A stretch of DNA of 64,000 nt. Origin: Nitrospira sp. MA-1. GTDB lineage: Bacteria; Nitrospirota; Nitrospiria; Nitrospirales; UBA8639. The notes under the pieces were generated by a model, which worked only from the letters and a program-made list of their open reading frames with translations, ran no database searches and was not told where the DNA came from. The stretch is from contig JAQJDB010000006.1 in assembly GCA_032139905.1 (NCBI GenBank), forward strand, positions 744,001 through 808,000. The letters run 5' to 3'. The position numbers and the translations under genes are program-made. This document shows, one piece after another, positions 44,211 to 52,670 of this stretch. Position 1 is the first letter of the stretch. Each line of letters starts with the position of its first letter.

Positions 44211-45827
44211 ATGAATAAGATTGAGGTGCTCAAAGGCGAAAAAGACGGGTTGGACATCAAAGAGGATATTGCCCGATATGCTGAATCGGGGTGGGAGGCG
44301 ATCCCGGATGAAGATATTCAACGGCTGAAATGGTATGGACTATTCCTTCGAAATCCCACACCGGGGCTTTTTATGATCCGGGTCCGTATTCCAGGAGGAA
44401 GAACCACTTCGGTCCAATTACGCACATTGGCGCATCTGGCCAACACCTATGGAAATGGCGTGTTGGATCTGACGACCCGTCAGCAGTTTCAGTTGCGGCA
44501 TCTGAAGATCGAGCATGTCCCGGAAGTCTTTCGTCAAATGGAAGAGGCGGGCCTTTGTTCGTTGCAAACCGGCATGGACAATGTTCGCAATATCATGACC
44601 TGCCCGGTGGCCGGGTTAACCACGCAAGAACAACTCGATGCAACAGACCTGGTGAAACGGCTGACAGAAGCACTGGTGGGACATCGGGCTTATTCGAATC
44701 TTCCTCGAAAGTTTAATTTGGCCATCACCGGTTGTCTCGACAATTGTTTACACCTCGAAACTCAAGATCTGGCACTGGTTCCGGCAATGCTGGAGGGACG
44801 GGACGGAGCGGTCATCGGGTTTAACCTGTTAGCGGGGGGGAAACTCGGCTCTGGGGGGTATCGCATTGCCACTCCGCTAGATGTATTCGTCAGCCCCCAG
44901 GAAGTGGTGGCCGTGACCGGAGCCATCCTTCGCGTCTTTCGGAATCATGGATGCCGGGACTCGCGCACGACTGCCAGACTGGCTTTTTTATTGGATGACT
45001 GGGGTGAAGAACGGTTTCGCATGGAAGTTCAGCGGGAAGTGGGATGGGAATTATCGCGAGCAGGAACCGATTCACGGAAGCACTCCGTCAATGATCATAT
45101 GGGGGTCTACCGGCAAAAGCAGTCCGGCTTGAACTACGTGGGACTCAAAATTCCCGTTGGCCGTATTCAGGGGGATGATTTACACGGAATAGCCGGCCTG
45201 GCTGAATCCTACGGCACAGGGGAACTCCGTCTGGCGGCTAATCAAGCCGTGGTTATACCACATGTTTCTGACCGCGTCTTAGGAGACCTTACGGAAGAGC
45301 CTTTATTAGAACGCTTTGTCTACAATCCCACGCCGGTACAAAAAGGATTAGTCAGTTGTGTAGGAAGCGACTACTGTAATCTTGCTGTCATCGAATCAAA
45401 AAGCCGAGCGGTGGAAACGGCAAAACGAATTGAAGCGAGCATCGGCGCGGAGATGAAACCCATCACCATGCACTGGTCGGGATGTCCCGCCGGTTGCGGC
45501 AATCATCTGGTGGCGGATGTGGGTCTGTTAGGGAAAAAGATCAAAGTTAAAGGGCAGATTGTCGAAGCCGTGGATATCTTTGTCGGCGGCCGGTCCGGTC
45601 CCGATCCCAAACCGGCCATTAAGTTGCTGGAGGATGTCCCGTGCGACACCCTGGCGGAGGTCCTAAGCGGAATCCTTCCGTACCATTCTCGGGAGAAAAT
45701 GCATCGCACAAAGGCTAAGACCATAAGTAAACGCAGCATACCCCGGCGTGCCATTGAGCCAAAAAATCCAATCAGCGGACAAAGCGAAACGTCTGCGGCC
45801 ATGCTCACATCAACAAGTATGAATTGA
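44211..45827 (+). CDS. nirA: ferredoxin-nitrite reductase (siroheme, assimilatory)
   Basis: The enzyme reduces nitrite to ammonia with six electrons from ferredoxin. From ATG 44211 (AAAGGA six bases before; the GTG at 44175 is less likely) it has 538 residues. Two ferredoxin-like half-domains and two siroheme-Fe4S4 core repeats are visible: TTRQQFQLRHL, GMDNVRNIMTCPVAG and FNLAITGCLDNC in the first half; the cluster ligands Cys383, Cys389, Cys425 and Cys429 (SDYCNLA, GCPAGCGNH) in the second. A sulfite reductase of the same family is the alternative, but the upstream nitrite-type channel supports NirA. The last 40 residues are low-complexity. Confidence 0.92.
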   Translation: MNKIEVLKGEKDGLDIKEDIARYAESGWEAIPDEDIQRLKWYGLFLRNPTPGLFMIRVRIPGGRTTSVQLRTLAHLANTYGNGVLDLTTRQQFQLRHLKIEHVPEVFRQMEEAGLCSLQTGMDNVRNIMTCPVAGLTTQEQLDATDLVKRLTEALVGHRAYSNLPRKFNLAITGCLDNCLHLETQDLALVPAMLEGRDGAVIGFNLLAGGKLGSGGYRIATPLDVFVSPQEVVAVTGAILRVFRNHGCRDSRTTARLAFLLDDWGEERFRMEVQREVGWELSRAGTDSRKHSVNDHMGVYRQKQSGLNYVGLKIPVGRIQGDDLHGIAGLAESYGTGELRLAANQAVVIPHVSDRVLGDLTEEPLLERFVYNPTPVQKGLVSCVGSDYCNLAVIESKSRAVETAKRIEASIGAEMKPITMHWSGCPAGCGNHLVADVGLLGKKIKVKGQIVEAVDIFVGGRSGPDPKPAIKLLEDVPCDTLAEVLSGILPYHSREKMHRTKAKTISKRSIPRRAIEPKNPISGQSETSAAMLTSTSMN

Positions 45828-45926
45828 GCCACTATTTGGTTGGAAGCTTCTTCCATCCATTGTGTGGACGTAGCACGGGTTCAAAGGTATTCTGGTATTG
45901 TGCTCATATGGATTGTCTATTAACGA

Positions 45927-46445
45927 ATGATTAAGCTTCTTGCCAAACTACTTCGTGTCCTGAATTCCGAGACCGAGCCGGGCCAACTCTCGTTGGGATT
46001 CTGTTTTGCCATGATCGTTGGGCTTACCCCGCTTCTGAGCTTGCACAATCTCTTTGTGCTCCTGTTGGTATTTATCCTGCGTGTGAATCTATCGGCTTTT
46101 CTGTTGGGGCTGGCGCTGTTTACCGGGATGGCTTATCTCCTTGATCCGCTCTTTCATCTACTGGGGTTGACCGTTCTGACCGCTCCATCGCTGGAAGGGT
46201 TTTGGACCTCCCTTTATCAATCGGTGTGGTGGCGATTGGAGCATTTTAATAATTCTATTGTGATGGGCAGCCTGGTGTTTTCTGTTGCTATGTTTGTTCC
46301 TGTTCTTCTGCTTTCGAACCTCTTGATTCGTCGCTATCGACAACATGTCCTGGCCTGGGTACAAAAAACCCGGATTATGCAAATGTTTAAAGCTAGCAAG
46401 TTGTATCAGACCTATGAAACCTTTTCGTCATGGAGGCCTAGCTGA
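45927..46445 (+). CDS. TIGR03546-family (DUF2062-like) membrane protein
   Basis: The 172-residue inner-membrane protein has about four helices (45-65, 62-85, 112-138) and the start typical of the family: LRVLNSETEPGQLSLGF, MIVGLTPL. It is translationally linked with the next gene (one-base overlap of TGA and ATG), a pairing known as TIGR03546-TIGR03545. Function unknown. The ATG at 45927 is the first in frame and precedes the conserved segment. Confidence 0.87.
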   Translation: MIKLLAKLLRVLNSETEPGQLSLGFCFAMIVGLTPLLSLHNLFVLLLVFILRVNLSAFLLGLALFTGMAYLLDPLFHLLGLTVLTAPSLEGFWTSLYQSVWWRLEHFNNSIVMGSLVFSVAMFVPVLLLSNLLIRRYRQHVLAWVQKTRIMQMFKASKLYQTYETFSSWRPS

Positions 46446-48235
46446 TGACGAAATGGATTCGGTGGTGGGGGCTTGGGGCGTTTGTCGTGTTTGCAGGCAT
46501 TTTCGGTTGCGTGTGGATATTTTTGGTGGATGGATGGGTGAAAAGTTTGATCGAAGGGGCAGGGACCGAAGCCGTGGGAGCTCAGGTAGAGCTGGATGCG
46601 GCTGATCTCAGCCTGTTTCCCGCTGGCCTCTCGTTGACCAGATTGCAAGTGACGAATCCCAGGAAGCCCATGACCAATGCGGTGGAAGTGGCCAACGTGA
46701 CTATGGGTTTAGATGGACTGAATCTCCTACGGCGAAAAGTCATTGTGGAAGAAATGGCTTTGGAAGGTGTTCGTTTGGGCACTCTCAGAACCACATCCGG
46801 CGCCGTCAAGCCAATCCCAGACGTGTCTGCTGAAGAGGAGTCCGGGATGTTTTCTCTTGCGCTTCCGGCTCTTGAAGTTCCTGACGTGAAAAATATTTTA
46901 GAAAAAGAAGACCTGGAAACCATCCGATTGATTGAGGCATTGAAAGGGGATGTTGAGCGGGAAAAAGAGGCATGGGAGGCAAGGTTGAAAGAGTTGCCGG
47001 GGAAAGCCCAGTTGGCCGAATACAAAGAACGGGTGAAAAGTCTGAAAAAGGCTGCAAAAGGCGGACTGGAAGGCGTTTTGGGCGGAGTGGGGGAAGTGCA
47101 GGTCTTGAAACAGGATATTGAGCAGGAAATTGAATCGCTCAAAGGGGCGAAGAAGGAGTTCGAGGAGAAGTTGGCGTTACTACGCACACGCCTCGATCAG
47201 GTGAAAACCGCACCGCAACGGGATATTCAACACCTCAAGGCCAAATACAATTTATCCCCAAAAGGGTTGGCTCATGTGAGTCAAACATTATTGGGGCCCC
47301 AGATTGGATCATGGGTTCATCAGGGAGCGGCCTGGTATGAACGAGCGAAGCCGTTTCTGGAAGGGGACCGCGCAGGGGGAGGAGAAGATGGCCCACAGGT
47401 GGACAAGCCTTTACGTGGGAAGGGTGTGGATGTGCATTTTCAGGAAGTGCATCCGCTTCCCGATTTCCTGATTCGTCTGACGAAGGTATCGATCAGTTTA
47501 GCGGTAGGTGATTTGGCCGGGACCATCCATAATATCACCAACGACCAACCGACATTGGGACAACCCATAACGTTTGTTTTTTCCGGAGACCGGTTGAAGG
47601 GGGTACAGTCTGTTTCGTTGGAAGGGTTTCTCAACCATGTGGTGCCCGCCGATTCCAAGGATCATCTGACGGTGCAGGCAAAAGGGTATGAAATGGATAA
47701 TCTGGCATTATCCAAAAATGATAAATGGCCCGTCACACTGGCTAGCGGGGTGGGTGGTGTCAACGTAAACGCGGATCTCAAGGACCGGGGATTGAAAGTT
47801 CATGGCATAGGGAATTTCCACAGTCTTCACTTCTCGGCAGGAAAAGATGGTGATACCAATCCTTTAACCAAATCCCTCAGCTCTGCCGTGGCGGGTGTAT
47901 CTGAGTTTTCTGTTCAGGCTAATGTGACGGGGACATTGGAACAACATGAAGTCACGGTATCCTCTGATCTGGATGGTGTTCTTCAGGATCCGGCTGGCAA
48001 GATGGTGAATGAAATGGCTGCAAAGTTTGGCACTGAACTTCAATCGGCCATCTCGGCGAAGATTGCCGAACCGATGCAACAACTTCAAAATAATTTTGGC
48101 GGGTTTGAAGAAATTGCCGGTCAATTAACCGAGCGCGTCACGCAGCATGATGCTGTGCTCAAAAGTCTTCTTGAAAAAAGCCTTCCTATCAAAGGATTAA
48201 AGGATCTTCCCGGCGGACTCAAGCTACCGTTTTAA
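46445..48235 (+). CDS. TIGR03545-family AsmA-like envelope protein
   Basis: The protein of 596 residues has one N-terminal membrane helix (about 8-30), then an AsmA-like start (LDAADLSLFPAGLSLTRLQVTNP; VIVEEMALEGVRLGTLRTTSG), a long coiled-coil stretch (about 165-265, rich in Lys-Glu-Leu) and a beta-rich C-terminal half. This matches the uncharacterised TIGR03545 family, always beside TIGR03546. A role in moving or organising lipids across the envelope is only inferred from the AsmA resemblance. Confidence 0.87.
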   Translation: MTKWIRWWGLGAFVVFAGIFGCVWIFLVDGWVKSLIEGAGTEAVGAQVELDAADLSLFPAGLSLTRLQVTNPRKPMTNAVEVANVTMGLDGLNLLRRKVIVEEMALEGVRLGTLRTTSGAVKPIPDVSAEEESGMFSLALPALEVPDVKNILEKEDLETIRLIEALKGDVEREKEAWEARLKELPGKAQLAEYKERVKSLKKAAKGGLEGVLGGVGEVQVLKQDIEQEIESLKGAKKEFEEKLALLRTRLDQVKTAPQRDIQHLKAKYNLSPKGLAHVSQTLLGPQIGSWVHQGAAWYERAKPFLEGDRAGGGEDGPQVDKPLRGKGVDVHFQEVHPLPDFLIRLTKVSISLAVGDLAGTIHNITNDQPTLGQPITFVFSGDRLKGVQSVSLEGFLNHVVPADSKDHLTVQAKGYEMDNLALSKNDKWPVTLASGVGGVNVNADLKDRGLKVHGIGNFHSLHFSAGKDGDTNPLTKSLSSAVAGVSEFSVQANVTGTLEQHEVTVSSDLDGVLQDPAGKMVNEMAAKFGTELQSAISAKIAEPMQQLQNNFGGFEEIAGQLTERVTQHDAVLKSLLEKSLPIKGLKDLPGGLKLPF

Positions 48236-48255
48236 CCGATACGTGAAAAAGTCTG

Positions 48256-49674
48256 CTATGTTTCACAAAGTTTGTTGTAGGCGTCGAGGGCCGCTACTTT
48301 GTAGCATTCCGCCAGCGTGGGATAATTAAAGACGGTCGTGAGGAAGTATTCGAGCCCACGTTCGGTGTGAAGGATGGCCTGTCCGATGTGAATGAGTTCT
48401 GTGGCTCCCGTTCCGATCACATGTACGCCCAAGAGCCGGTGATCGTTTCGATGAAATAACAGTTTCAACATGCCGTTTAAATCTCCCATGATTGTGCCAC
48501 GAGCGATTTCGCGGTAACGGGCTATTCCCACCTCATACGGAATTTTCTGGAGGGTCAGTTGTTCCTCTGTGGCTCCCACCATCGAAATTTCCGGAATGGC
48601 ATAAATACCAACAGGGAACAGGCTTGTCATGGGGTTGGCTTCCAGACCAAAGGCATAGCAGGCCGCTAAGCGGCCTTGCTCGGAAGAGGTGGCGGCCAAG
48701 CTCGGAAAACCGATGACATCACCTGCCGCCAGAATATGCTGGACTGGGGTGCGATATTGAGAATCGACCGGCAGGCGGCCGCGGGCATCTACAGTCAATC
48801 CCGCCTTCTCGAGCTGGAGTGTTGCTGTGGCTCCCGTTCGTCCGACGGAATAGAGGGCAAGGCCTGAGACCAGTCGTTTCCCGGAAGCCAAATGGATCAC
48901 GACTTTCCGGGATGGTGTGTCCGAAATTTCTAATTTTTCGACAGTTTCACCGAGACGAAAGGTGACCTGGTGATTCCGCATTTGATAAATGAGCTCATCA
49001 ACAATCTCACCATCGAGAAATTCCAAGGGACGAATTCGTGAATCCACAAGGGTGACTTCGACGCCAAGTGCCCCTAACATTGAGGCATATTCAATACCGA
49101 TGATCCCGGCTCCAACCACGGTCATGGTTCGTGGGAGCTGTTGCAGGTGGATGATGCCATCACTGTCAAAAATATATTGGCCGTCTATGGGAATATTGGG
49201 AGGAGGTGTCGGGATGGTTCCTACCGCAATCAGAATGTGGGCGCTCGACAGGGTTTGTGACTGGTTGTCGGTGTGAACCAACAGGGTGTGGGGATCCACA
49301 AAAGTGGCTTCCCCTTGGATGAGTTCCACATCGTTTCTTCGTAATTGATCGTTCATCACCTCACCTTCGGTGCGAATAACCTCCGCCACGCGCGCGACCA
49401 ATTGGTCGGCCGTGGGTCGAATTTTCGCTGTATCCGGTGAACGACCCCAATGTTGATGGGGTCCGGTAAAGGACATGACGGCTTCTCGAAAGGTTTTACT
49501 GGGAATGGTCCCGGTCTCTAAACAGGCACCGCCCACTGTACGCTTTTTTTCAATGACCGCGACCCGTTTCCCTATTTTGGCGGCTTGAATCGCCGCCCGT
49601 TGACCCGCTGGTCCGCTCCCGATACAAATGAGGTCGTATTGAAATTGAGTGGGTGTAGTGATTGAGGAGCTCAT
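48256..49674 (-). CDS. sthA: Si-specific (soluble) NAD(P)+ transhydrogenase
   Basis: This 472-residue flavoprotein exchanges hydride between NADPH and NAD. The FAD motif is CIGSGPAGQRAA (17-28); the region of the disulfide in related lipoamide dehydrogenases reads GGACLETGTIPSKT, lacking the second Cys, which distinguishes soluble transhydrogenase from the disulfide oxidoreductases. VVGAGIIGIEYA binds NAD(P); HIGQAILHTE and VFNYPTLAECYKVAALDA form the dimer domain. Convergent with the TIGR03545 gene, 20 bases between stops. Cytoplasmic. No Shine-Dalgarno is obvious. Confidence 0.92.
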   Translation of the reverse strand: MSSSITTPTQFQYDLICIGSGPAGQRAAIQAAKIGKRVAVIEKKRTVGGACLETGTIPSKTFREAVMSFTGPHQHWGRSPDTAKIRPTADQLVARVAEVIRTEGEVMNDQLRRNDVELIQGEATFVDPHTLLVHTDNQSQTLSSAHILIAVGTIPTPPPNIPIDGQYIFDSDGIIHLQQLPRTMTVVGAGIIGIEYASMLGALGVEVTLVDSRIRPLEFLDGEIVDELIYQMRNHQVTFRLGETVEKLEISDTPSRKVVIHLASGKRLVSGLALYSVGRTGATATLQLEKAGLTVDARGRLPVDSQYRTPVQHILAAGDVIGFPSLAATSSEQGRLAACYAFGLEANPMTSLFPVGIYAIPEISMVGATEEQLTLQKIPYEVGIARYREIARGTIMGDLNGMLKLLFHRNDHRLLGVHVIGTGATELIHIGQAILHTERGLEYFLTTVFNYPTLAECYKVAALDAYNKLCET

Positions 49675-49967
49675 GAGGATAAGACGAGGTAGGATGCCGT
49701 TATGGATGCTCCCTCAGAGCATAGCGTGAGAAAAGAGGGAAGTACAGATGAAATTTAACATTGATTCGACTGCCTCACGATTCTACAGAAATTGGATGAG
49801 GAGTCTGCGAGTAATCTCGGGCAGAGATAGCCTGCGTCAAAGGTGCGATTATCAACATTCTCCGGGAAAAGGCATATCCTCAACAATCGATGCTGGTTGT
49901 CACCCTTCCATTTCTCCGTCAGTTTTCCCGATGGAGAAGATCAGTGTATGAATTGACCAGGCGATTT
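49675..49967. other. short intergenic region
   Basis: About 290 bases between two minus-strand genes show no coding frame with motif support. The promoter of sthA should be here; no consensus was recognised. Confidence 0.4.
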
Positions 49968-50948
49968 TCAAGATTGGGGAGCTCGTGTGAGCGTGTGAAT
50001 GATGATTTCGGGAAAGCAGAAGAGGCGAATGGGAAATAGGGACGTGCCGACTCCTCGAGAAGTGTATCCTTGCATTGAACGGTATTGCCATGGGCCTGCC
50101 TTATAGGACCTGGGGCAACGACAATGGGTGATGATGGGATTGCCCCCAGGTAGACAAATTTGGCCTCCGTGCGAGTGGCCGCAGAGATAGAGGTCCATGC
50201 CGGCGTTCGAGGCTTCGGGAATAATTTCCGGCGAATGCACTAAGAGGATACGCACGGCGTCGTTGGGTGCGAGGCGTACGGTTTTCTCCAGATCGCCCGT
50301 TTCGTAATAATGGACATCATCCAACCCGAGGAGCCAAATCGCATCCGACCCCTTTTCCAGGGATTGCGCTTCATTGAGTAGCATTCGGATTCCACATCGC
50401 TCGAGCCCAGGCACCATTTCGAGCCAATCATGATTCCCCAAAATGCCCGTGACCCCGTAAGGAGCCTTGAGGGTCTTCACCAATTCCTCCATGAGTATCA
50501 ACGTCTTGTCATAATGGCCATAGGTGAGAAAGCGAAAATCACCGGTCATGACGCACAGGTCGTACTGCAGCCTGGACATGGCGGCCTGGAGCGCATGGCC
50601 TTTATCGATCATCCCCTCAATATGGAGATCTGACAAATGCACAATGCGAAATCCCTCAAAGGATTCTGGCAGGTGAGGGATGGAGACGGTGTGTTCGACA
50701 ATTCGGTATTGTGACGTATTCTTCACAGCTAATGGCCAAATACCGGTTGTTTTTAAGAGAGTCTTGATAAGCCAGGCAATGGCTGGAAATTCCTCCATGT
50801 GAATATGGAGGTGATAGCCTTTTAAGAGAAGGGCCGAATAGTGGGCCTGCATCTCCATGCGTTGGCCTGCATGTTCAGGTCCGATACGGTCCACTAATTT
50901 TGCAAAGGCTTCTTGGTCGTGGTGTTGGGTCATGTGCTTGTCAGCCAT
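49968..50948 (-). CDS. calcineurin-type metallophosphoesterase (YkuE-like)
   Basis: The protein has 326 residues. Its metal ligands are in order: HLSDLHI, MTGDF, GNHDW, LVHSPE and CGHSHGGQ. The N-terminal 75 residues (HIHMEEFPAIAWLIKTLLKTTG) hold one weak hydrophobic helix, so it may touch the membrane. Related YkuE/LpxH-like enzymes hydrolyse phosphodiesters, including UDP-diacylglucosamine; substrate not assigned. The C-terminal GVGTSLFPIRLFCFPEI is typical of the family. Start is ATG 50948 or 50933. Confidence 0.9.
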   Translation of the reverse strand: MADKHMTQHHDQEAFAKLVDRIGPEHAGQRMEMQAHYSALLLKGYHLHIHMEEFPAIAWLIKTLLKTTGIWPLAVKNTSQYRIVEHTVSIPHLPESFEGFRIVHLSDLHIEGMIDKGHALQAAMSRLQYDLCVMTGDFRFLTYGHYDKTLILMEELVKTLKAPYGVTGILGNHDWLEMVPGLERCGIRMLLNEAQSLEKGSDAIWLLGLDDVHYYETGDLEKTVRLAPNDAVRILLVHSPEIIPEASNAGMDLYLCGHSHGGQICLPGGNPIITHCRCPRSYKAGPWQYRSMQGYTSRGVGTSLFPIRLFCFPEIIIHTLTRAPQS

Positions 50949-50974
50949 GTGGGATCAGAGGTACCATTGCCATC

Positions 50975-51379
50975 ATGCAACGACTAGATCTCTTTCAACC
51001 CGGGTTGCCTGATATCCAGTTTGTTCTCATGGTGTTGGCATTGTGTACTGCAGAGCTGGAGACCATGAATGCGCCAGGATCCGTGAGAGAGACCGTGTTC
51101 AATCGGTGTTGGGCATTAATGCATGAAAGCCCTCCGCCTGTGAAGACACAAGAGCGGGTCCTTGATTTGACGCTTAGTGATGAGATTACCCTGGAGGCTT
51201 TGGTCCATGTCATTCGACAGACTTTCGAGGAGCATGGCTTTGTTGAATTGACCTGGGATCATCCACCAAGTGAACCCAGACGCGAATCGACTCCCGAAGC
51301 CGGCCCTTTGGTCGAGCGGTTACGGCAGTGGGAACCTCCTTCAGACAATTTGAATCCTCCCTCATCTTCATCAAACTAG
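50975..51379 (+). CDS. hypothetical protein, 134 residues
   Basis: Not recognised. From ATG 50975 the frame encodes an acidic, mainly helical protein (FVLMVLALCTAELETMN, TLSDEITLEALVHVIRQTFEEHGF) with a Pro/Ser-rich tail. It is divergent from the metallophosphoesterase and 26 bases from its start, so the two share a promoter region. Codon character looks coding, but there is no clear Shine-Dalgarno sequence. The longer frame from 50900 overlaps the opposing gene and is not preferred. Confidence 0.5.
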   Translation: MQRLDLFQPGLPDIQFVLMVLALCTAELETMNAPGSVRETVFNRCWALMHESPPPVKTQERVLDLTLSDEITLEALVHVIRQTFEEHGFVELTWDHPPSEPRRESTPEAGPLVERLRQWEPPSDNLNPPSSSSN

Positions 51380-51655
51380 TCCTCCATCCTGATCTTCGGA
51401 TGTCTTGGACCGGTTCCCCTTTCTGGCGGATGAAGATCTTTCCTGCCCAGCGGAGAATCACCCTCTGAGCTATGGCGATCGGTCAATGGTGGCGTTTGTC
51501 TGGAGCGCAAAAAAATAATCGGACTGCAATACGTGGACTTTGTGGTGTCTAATGGGGGGAGATGAACAATCGCATGGAGAACGTGCGAATCAATCAAAAA
51601 AAAGGTATCCTGTGGGCCTTTGGTAGCTTGGAAATGGTTACTGACTTCATGCAGG

Positions 51656-52645
51656 TTACGAGTTGACTGTCTTTACCTGTTTTGGCGTGGCCTGAGAAGA
51701 GCCAAAGGTTCCCAGGCTCCTGAATTTGGCCTCTCGTTGTTGTCGGAGCGCTGCCGGCGACAATTTCTGTAATTGCAGGAAATGGGTATCCAGTGCTTGC
51801 GAGATACGGTCGGCCATAGTTTTTGGATCTCGATGGGCACCTCCCATTGGTTCGGGTATGACCTCCTCGATAATATTAAGTTTGCGTAACTCCGGCCCCG
51901 TCATTCGTAAGGCGGTAGCGGCATCGGCAGATTTTGAGGCGTCTCCCCACAGAATTGCGGCACAGCCTTCCGGAGAAATCACCGAATAAATTGCATGTTC
52001 GAGCATCAGAATACGATCTGCCACTCCCAGGGCCAACGCTCCACCACTACCGCCTTCTCCTGTGACCACAGCCAGAATCGGCACCTGCAATCTGGACATT
52101 TCCAGCAAATTTCTGGCGATAGCTTCGGCTTGGCCGCGCTGCTCCGCATCAACGCCGGGGTATGCTCCTGGAGTATCGATAAAGGTGATGATGGGTCGGT
52201 TGAAGCGTTCCGCTAATTTCATGAGACGCAACGCTTTTCGGTAACCCTCTGGTTTGGCCATACCAAAATTCCGGCGCATGCGTTCCTTCAATGATTTTCC
52301 TTTTTCATGACCGATCGCCATGATTGAGCGGCCCCTCCATGTGGCAAACCCTCCCATGATTGCGCGGTCGTCGCCGAACAGGCGATCACCATGGAGTTCC
52401 ATGAAACCTTCCGTCATGTGTTCCAGGTAATCAGAAATCGAAGGGCGCTGTGGGTGTCGGGCGATCTGGCTATGTTGCCATGGCGAGAGATTGGCAAAGA
52501 TCTCACGCTCAAGATTTGCCAGTTGTTCGGTTGATTTGACGATGGCCTCCTGAACCGAAACCTTTTTAGATTTTGATTTCACCAACTTGGCAATGCGTTC
52601 CTCAAGTTCTTTCAGGGGTTTTTCAAAGTCCAGGTATTCACGCAC
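51656..52645 (-). CDS. accA: acetyl-CoA carboxylase carboxyltransferase subunit alpha
   Basis: The 329-residue subunit, with AccD, transfers CO2 from biotin to acetyl-CoA, the first step of fatty-acid synthesis. Marks are FEKPLKELEERI at the N-terminus, HGDRLFGDDRAIMGG, FIDTPGAYPGVDAEQRGQ, GEGGSGGALALGV and SPEGCAAILW. The start codon is GTG at 52645 with AAGGAG seven bases upstream. It follows dnaE by 25 bases on the same strand, an arrangement also seen in other bacteria (dnaE-accA). The C-terminal tail is longer than the conserved core by about 20 residues. Confidence 0.97.
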   Translation of the reverse strand: MREYLDFEKPLKELEERIAKLVKSKSKKVSVQEAIVKSTEQLANLEREIFANLSPWQHSQIARHPQRPSISDYLEHMTEGFMELHGDRLFGDDRAIMGGFATWRGRSIMAIGHEKGKSLKERMRRNFGMAKPEGYRKALRLMKLAERFNRPIITFIDTPGAYPGVDAEQRGQAEAIARNLLEMSRLQVPILAVVTGEGGSGGALALGVADRILMLEHAIYSVISPEGCAAILWGDASKSADAATALRMTGPELRKLNIIEEVIPEPMGGAHRDPKTMADRISQALDTHFLQLQKLSPAALRQQREAKFRSLGTFGSSQATPKQVKTVNS

Positions 52646-52670
52646 GGACAGGCTCCTTGGTAGAGGGAAA

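Noticed and set aside
46582-47187. 201-codon minus-strand open frame
   Set aside because: Antisense to the TIGR03545 gene; Ser-rich composition is typical of a reversed coiled-coil gene.
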